From Burkholderiales bacterium UBA2647 (lineage in GTDB: Bacteria; Pseudomonadota; Gammaproteobacteria; Burkholderiales; Burkholderiaceae_E), in assembly GCA_002359635.1 (NCBI GenBank), contig DENJ01000077.1, positions 1-15,367 on the forward strand: a stretch of DNA of 15,367 nt. Reading direction: 5' to 3'. The notes beneath the pieces were generated by a model, which was not told where the DNA came from, did not search any database, and was given only the letters and a program-made list of their open reading frames with translations. How positions within the stretch are numbered: the first letter of the stretch is position 1; every line of letters begins with the position of its first letter. Both the position numbers and the translations under genes were made by a program. Shown here one piece after another: positions 14,279 through 15,367 of the stretch.

Positions 14279-14946
14279 CCCTTAGCCCCCATTGTTTCCA
14301 CCAACAAATCAGGAAATGAACCTGACTGCCATTGGTCGATTTCCACCAAGGCATGCGGATTCATCGCGCGCAGATGACTGGCCGCGCGATCCGCCTGCAA
14401 ATCCTGATCGGCACGATTAAGCCAAAGCCTTGTGCCCTTTCCATAGTGCACGCTCAACTCGACGAAGTCCAGCGAATCTGTGTAGGAGGCAATCTCGTCC
14501 CAGCGCTGACAAGGCCAAAGATCGTGTTTTCGCGGCGCAGCAAATGATGGCGACGGTAGCAAAAAACCAAGCATCGAACCCCATTCATGACGTGCTATCG
14601 CCAGCGCAACACTGGCCCACATCCCTCGCCCGGAACGGGTTGAATGGCAAAAGGGCGCGTTAAAGCCCAAAAACGGGTCAAACAATTCAGCCTGTCGGAT
14701 CGCACCTTCACGCCGACAGCCCAACCAGTAGCCGAGCGCAGCACCCATGCCCGACCCCACCCACTGTATCGGACCCACGGCTTCAACAACCGCCCGCAGC
14801 CGATCAGCGTTGTGCGCCATGCTGCCGATATCCTCTTGCCCCCAAATTTGACAAGGGCCAATCCAGGAGCGCACACGACGCACCAGTTCCTCCATCGACT
14901 GATCATCGAGGGCCGGACAGCAAATCACGGTGGTGGCAGCTGACAT
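14269..14946 (-). CDS. Alpha/beta-hydrolase-like protein, probably catalytically dead
   Basis: This 225-residue soluble protein looks like a short alpha/beta-hydrolase fold. A first strand TTVICCPALDDQ is followed by a second strand-helix region and an elbow-like IQWVGSGMGAALGYWLG (60-76). At the elbow the usual G-x-S-x-G reads GSGMG (64-68), so Gly replaces the nucleophile. A possible acid region is RLWLNRADQD (173-182). The C-terminal QSGSFPDLL (207-215) sits where hydrolases often carry the catalytic His (GHFP), here Ser. The fold call is an inference; it may be a pseudoenzyme with a binding role. It is the first gene of the apparent nine-gene operon. ATG 14946 has no purine-rich ribosome binding site. 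Confidence 0.5.
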   Translation of the reverse strand: MSAATTVICCPALDDQSMEELVRRVRSWIGPCQIWGQEDIGSMAHNADRLRAVVEAVGPIQWVGSGMGAALGYWLGCRREGAIRQAELFDPFLGFNAPFCHSTRSGRGMWASVALAIARHEWGSMLGFLLPSPSFAAPRKHDLWPCQRWDEIASYTDSLDFVELSVHYGKGTRLWLNRADQDLQADRAASHLRAMNPHALVEIDQWQSGSFPDLLVETMGAKGWV

Positions 14947-14953
14947 CAGTGTG

Positions 14954-14990
14954 GGGGTATGGTTTTGGGGTATGGTGTTGCCTAGACAAC
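14954..14990 (-). promoter_or_regulatory. Repeat and palindrome upstream of the module operon
   Basis: Directly before the first gene, GGGGTATGGT (plus-strand reading) occurs twice, at 14954-14963 and 14967-14976, a 13-base period. The imperfect palindrome GTTGCCTAGACAAC (14977-14990, centred on CTAG) adjoins. A further 7-base inverted repeat flanks 15021-15055. No clear -35/-10 pair was found in 14947-15065, so the site may be an operator for an unrecognised promoter, or the operon may be read through from tRNA-His. Confidence 0.35.
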
Positions 14991-15065
14991 GCGCCCAGCG
15001 TGCAGCTTAATCATGTGAGCGGTACATGGTGTAGAACATCAGTCCAATACGTACCCGAATGGTGG

Positions 15066-15142
15066 TGGGGTGGCCGATGGGACTCGAACCCACGACAGCC
15101 GGAATCACAATCCGGGACTCTACCAACTGAGCTACGGCCACC
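15066..15142 (-). tRNA. hisT: tRNA-His(GTG)
   Basis: The minus strand reads GGTGGCCGTAGCTCAGTTGG at the 5' end, with D-loop, the anticodon loop containing GTG, a T-arm with GGTTCGAGTCCC, and an acceptor closing CGGCCAC-C-CCA. The extra 5' G (G-1, at 15142) that marks tRNA-His is encoded. CCA is encoded in the genome (15066-15068). Seventy-seven bases including CCA. The gene symbol is a convention only. Confidence 0.97.
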
Positions 15143-15156
15143 ACTGAGGAAGGCGG

Positions 15157-15186
15157 ATTGTAGGTTCCTGAGCCTATCGACGTCAA
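15157..15186 (-). promoter_or_regulatory. Sigma-70 promoter for tRNA-His
   Basis: On the minus strand, TTGACG (15186-15181) and TACAAT (15162-15157) are separated by 18 bases and lie 14 bases upstream of the mature tRNA 5' end. The bases after the -10 are GC-rich (CCGCC), the type of discriminator seen in stringently controlled stable-RNA promoters. This indicates that tRNA-His is not simply a downstream member of the tRNA-Arg transcript. Confidence 0.8.
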
Positions 15187-15214
15187 ACGATGCGGCGGAA
15201 AAACGCAAGCTTTG

Positions 15215-15261
15215 AACGCCGAGGCATGCCGTGGAACGCTGAGCAACGCCGAGGCATGCCG
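15215..15261. repeat. 17-base direct repeat between the tRNA genes
   Basis: AACGCCGAGGCATGCCG occurs at 15215-15231 and again at 15245-15261 (30-base period). Each copy contains the palindrome GGCATGCC. It sits between tRNA-Arg and the tRNA-His promoter. No function can be assigned. The rest of the 15187-15319 spacer shows no gene. Confidence 0.6.
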
Positions 15262-15319
15262 AAGAACATCGCGAGCTGAGAAAGCCATCAGCAATCCCCG
15301 GCCCAGGGCTCGTTCGTGC

Positions 15320-15367
15320 TGGCCTGCCCAGCACGACTCGAACGTGCGACCTACGGCTTAGAAGGCC
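15320..15367 (-). tRNA. tRNA-Arg(TCT), 3' part (truncated by window end)
   Basis: The minus strand gives the anticodon loop CTTCTAA (anticodon TCT), a variable region, a T-arm with stem GCACG/CGTGC around TTCGAGT, the acceptor 3' strand TGGGCAG, a discriminator base and an encoded CCA at 15320-15322. The D-arm and 5' acceptor lie outside the window. Confidence 0.9.

Noticed and set aside
14947..15142. Integration site of a mobile element at tRNA-His
   Set aside because: No integrase, no duplicated tRNA 3' fragment in the window, and the downstream operon ends in core flagellar genes.
14949..15215. 88-codon plus-strand ORF
   Set aside because: It runs across the antisense of tRNA-His and is an artefact of the tRNA sequence.

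Overview
The window is a flagellar locus from what is most likely a betaproteobacterium, probably of the order Burkholderiales. The evidence is the order flhA-flhF-flhG-fliA, a convergent flgA-flgM-flgN block, an FlhG with the DQAxxLR motif, and moderately high GC. This placement is an inference from gene order and protein character; no ribosomal RNA gene is present.

Plus strand, 1-6301. The window opens inside the 3' end of a flagellin gene, followed by flaG and a clear rho-independent terminator (697-736). After a 260-base leader come flhA (export gate), flhF (SRP-type GTPase for flagellar placement), a divergent flhG lacking a recognisable Walker A loop, a possible 17-codon mini-ORF that bridges flhG and fliA, and fliA (sigma-28). 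flhB and fliD, often neighbours of flhA and of flagellin/flaG, are not here.

Minus strand, 14946 down to 6380. Nine genes run head to tail, mostly with overlapping ends, as one apparent operon. In transcription order they are: an alpha/beta-hydrolase-like protein without the expected nucleophile and His; a one-TM coiled-coil protein; a two-TM PDZ protein with a very long Ala/Glu/Asp-rich tail; a minimal CheW-like protein; a two-TM PilJ/MCP-like protein with a degenerate signalling tip; a CheA-like protein whose kinase core is eroded but whose C-terminal CheW-like domain is kept; then flgA, flgM and flgN. The first six look like a chemosensory-type membrane assembly that has lost phosphotransfer chemistry and become tied to flagellar assembly, since flgM encodes the anti-sigma factor for FliA, whose gene converges on it. 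This six-gene module is the main candidate for an undescribed system.

Right end, 14947-15367. A short region with repeats and palindromes precedes the operon. Then comes tRNA-His(GTG) on the minus strand with a good sigma-70 promoter, a short tandem repeat, and the 3' part of tRNA-Arg(TCT), cut by the window edge.

The flagellar genes and the tRNAs are secure. The CheW, CheA and MCP-like calls rest on motif patterns read by eye. The hydrolase-like call and all functional ideas for the module are inference.
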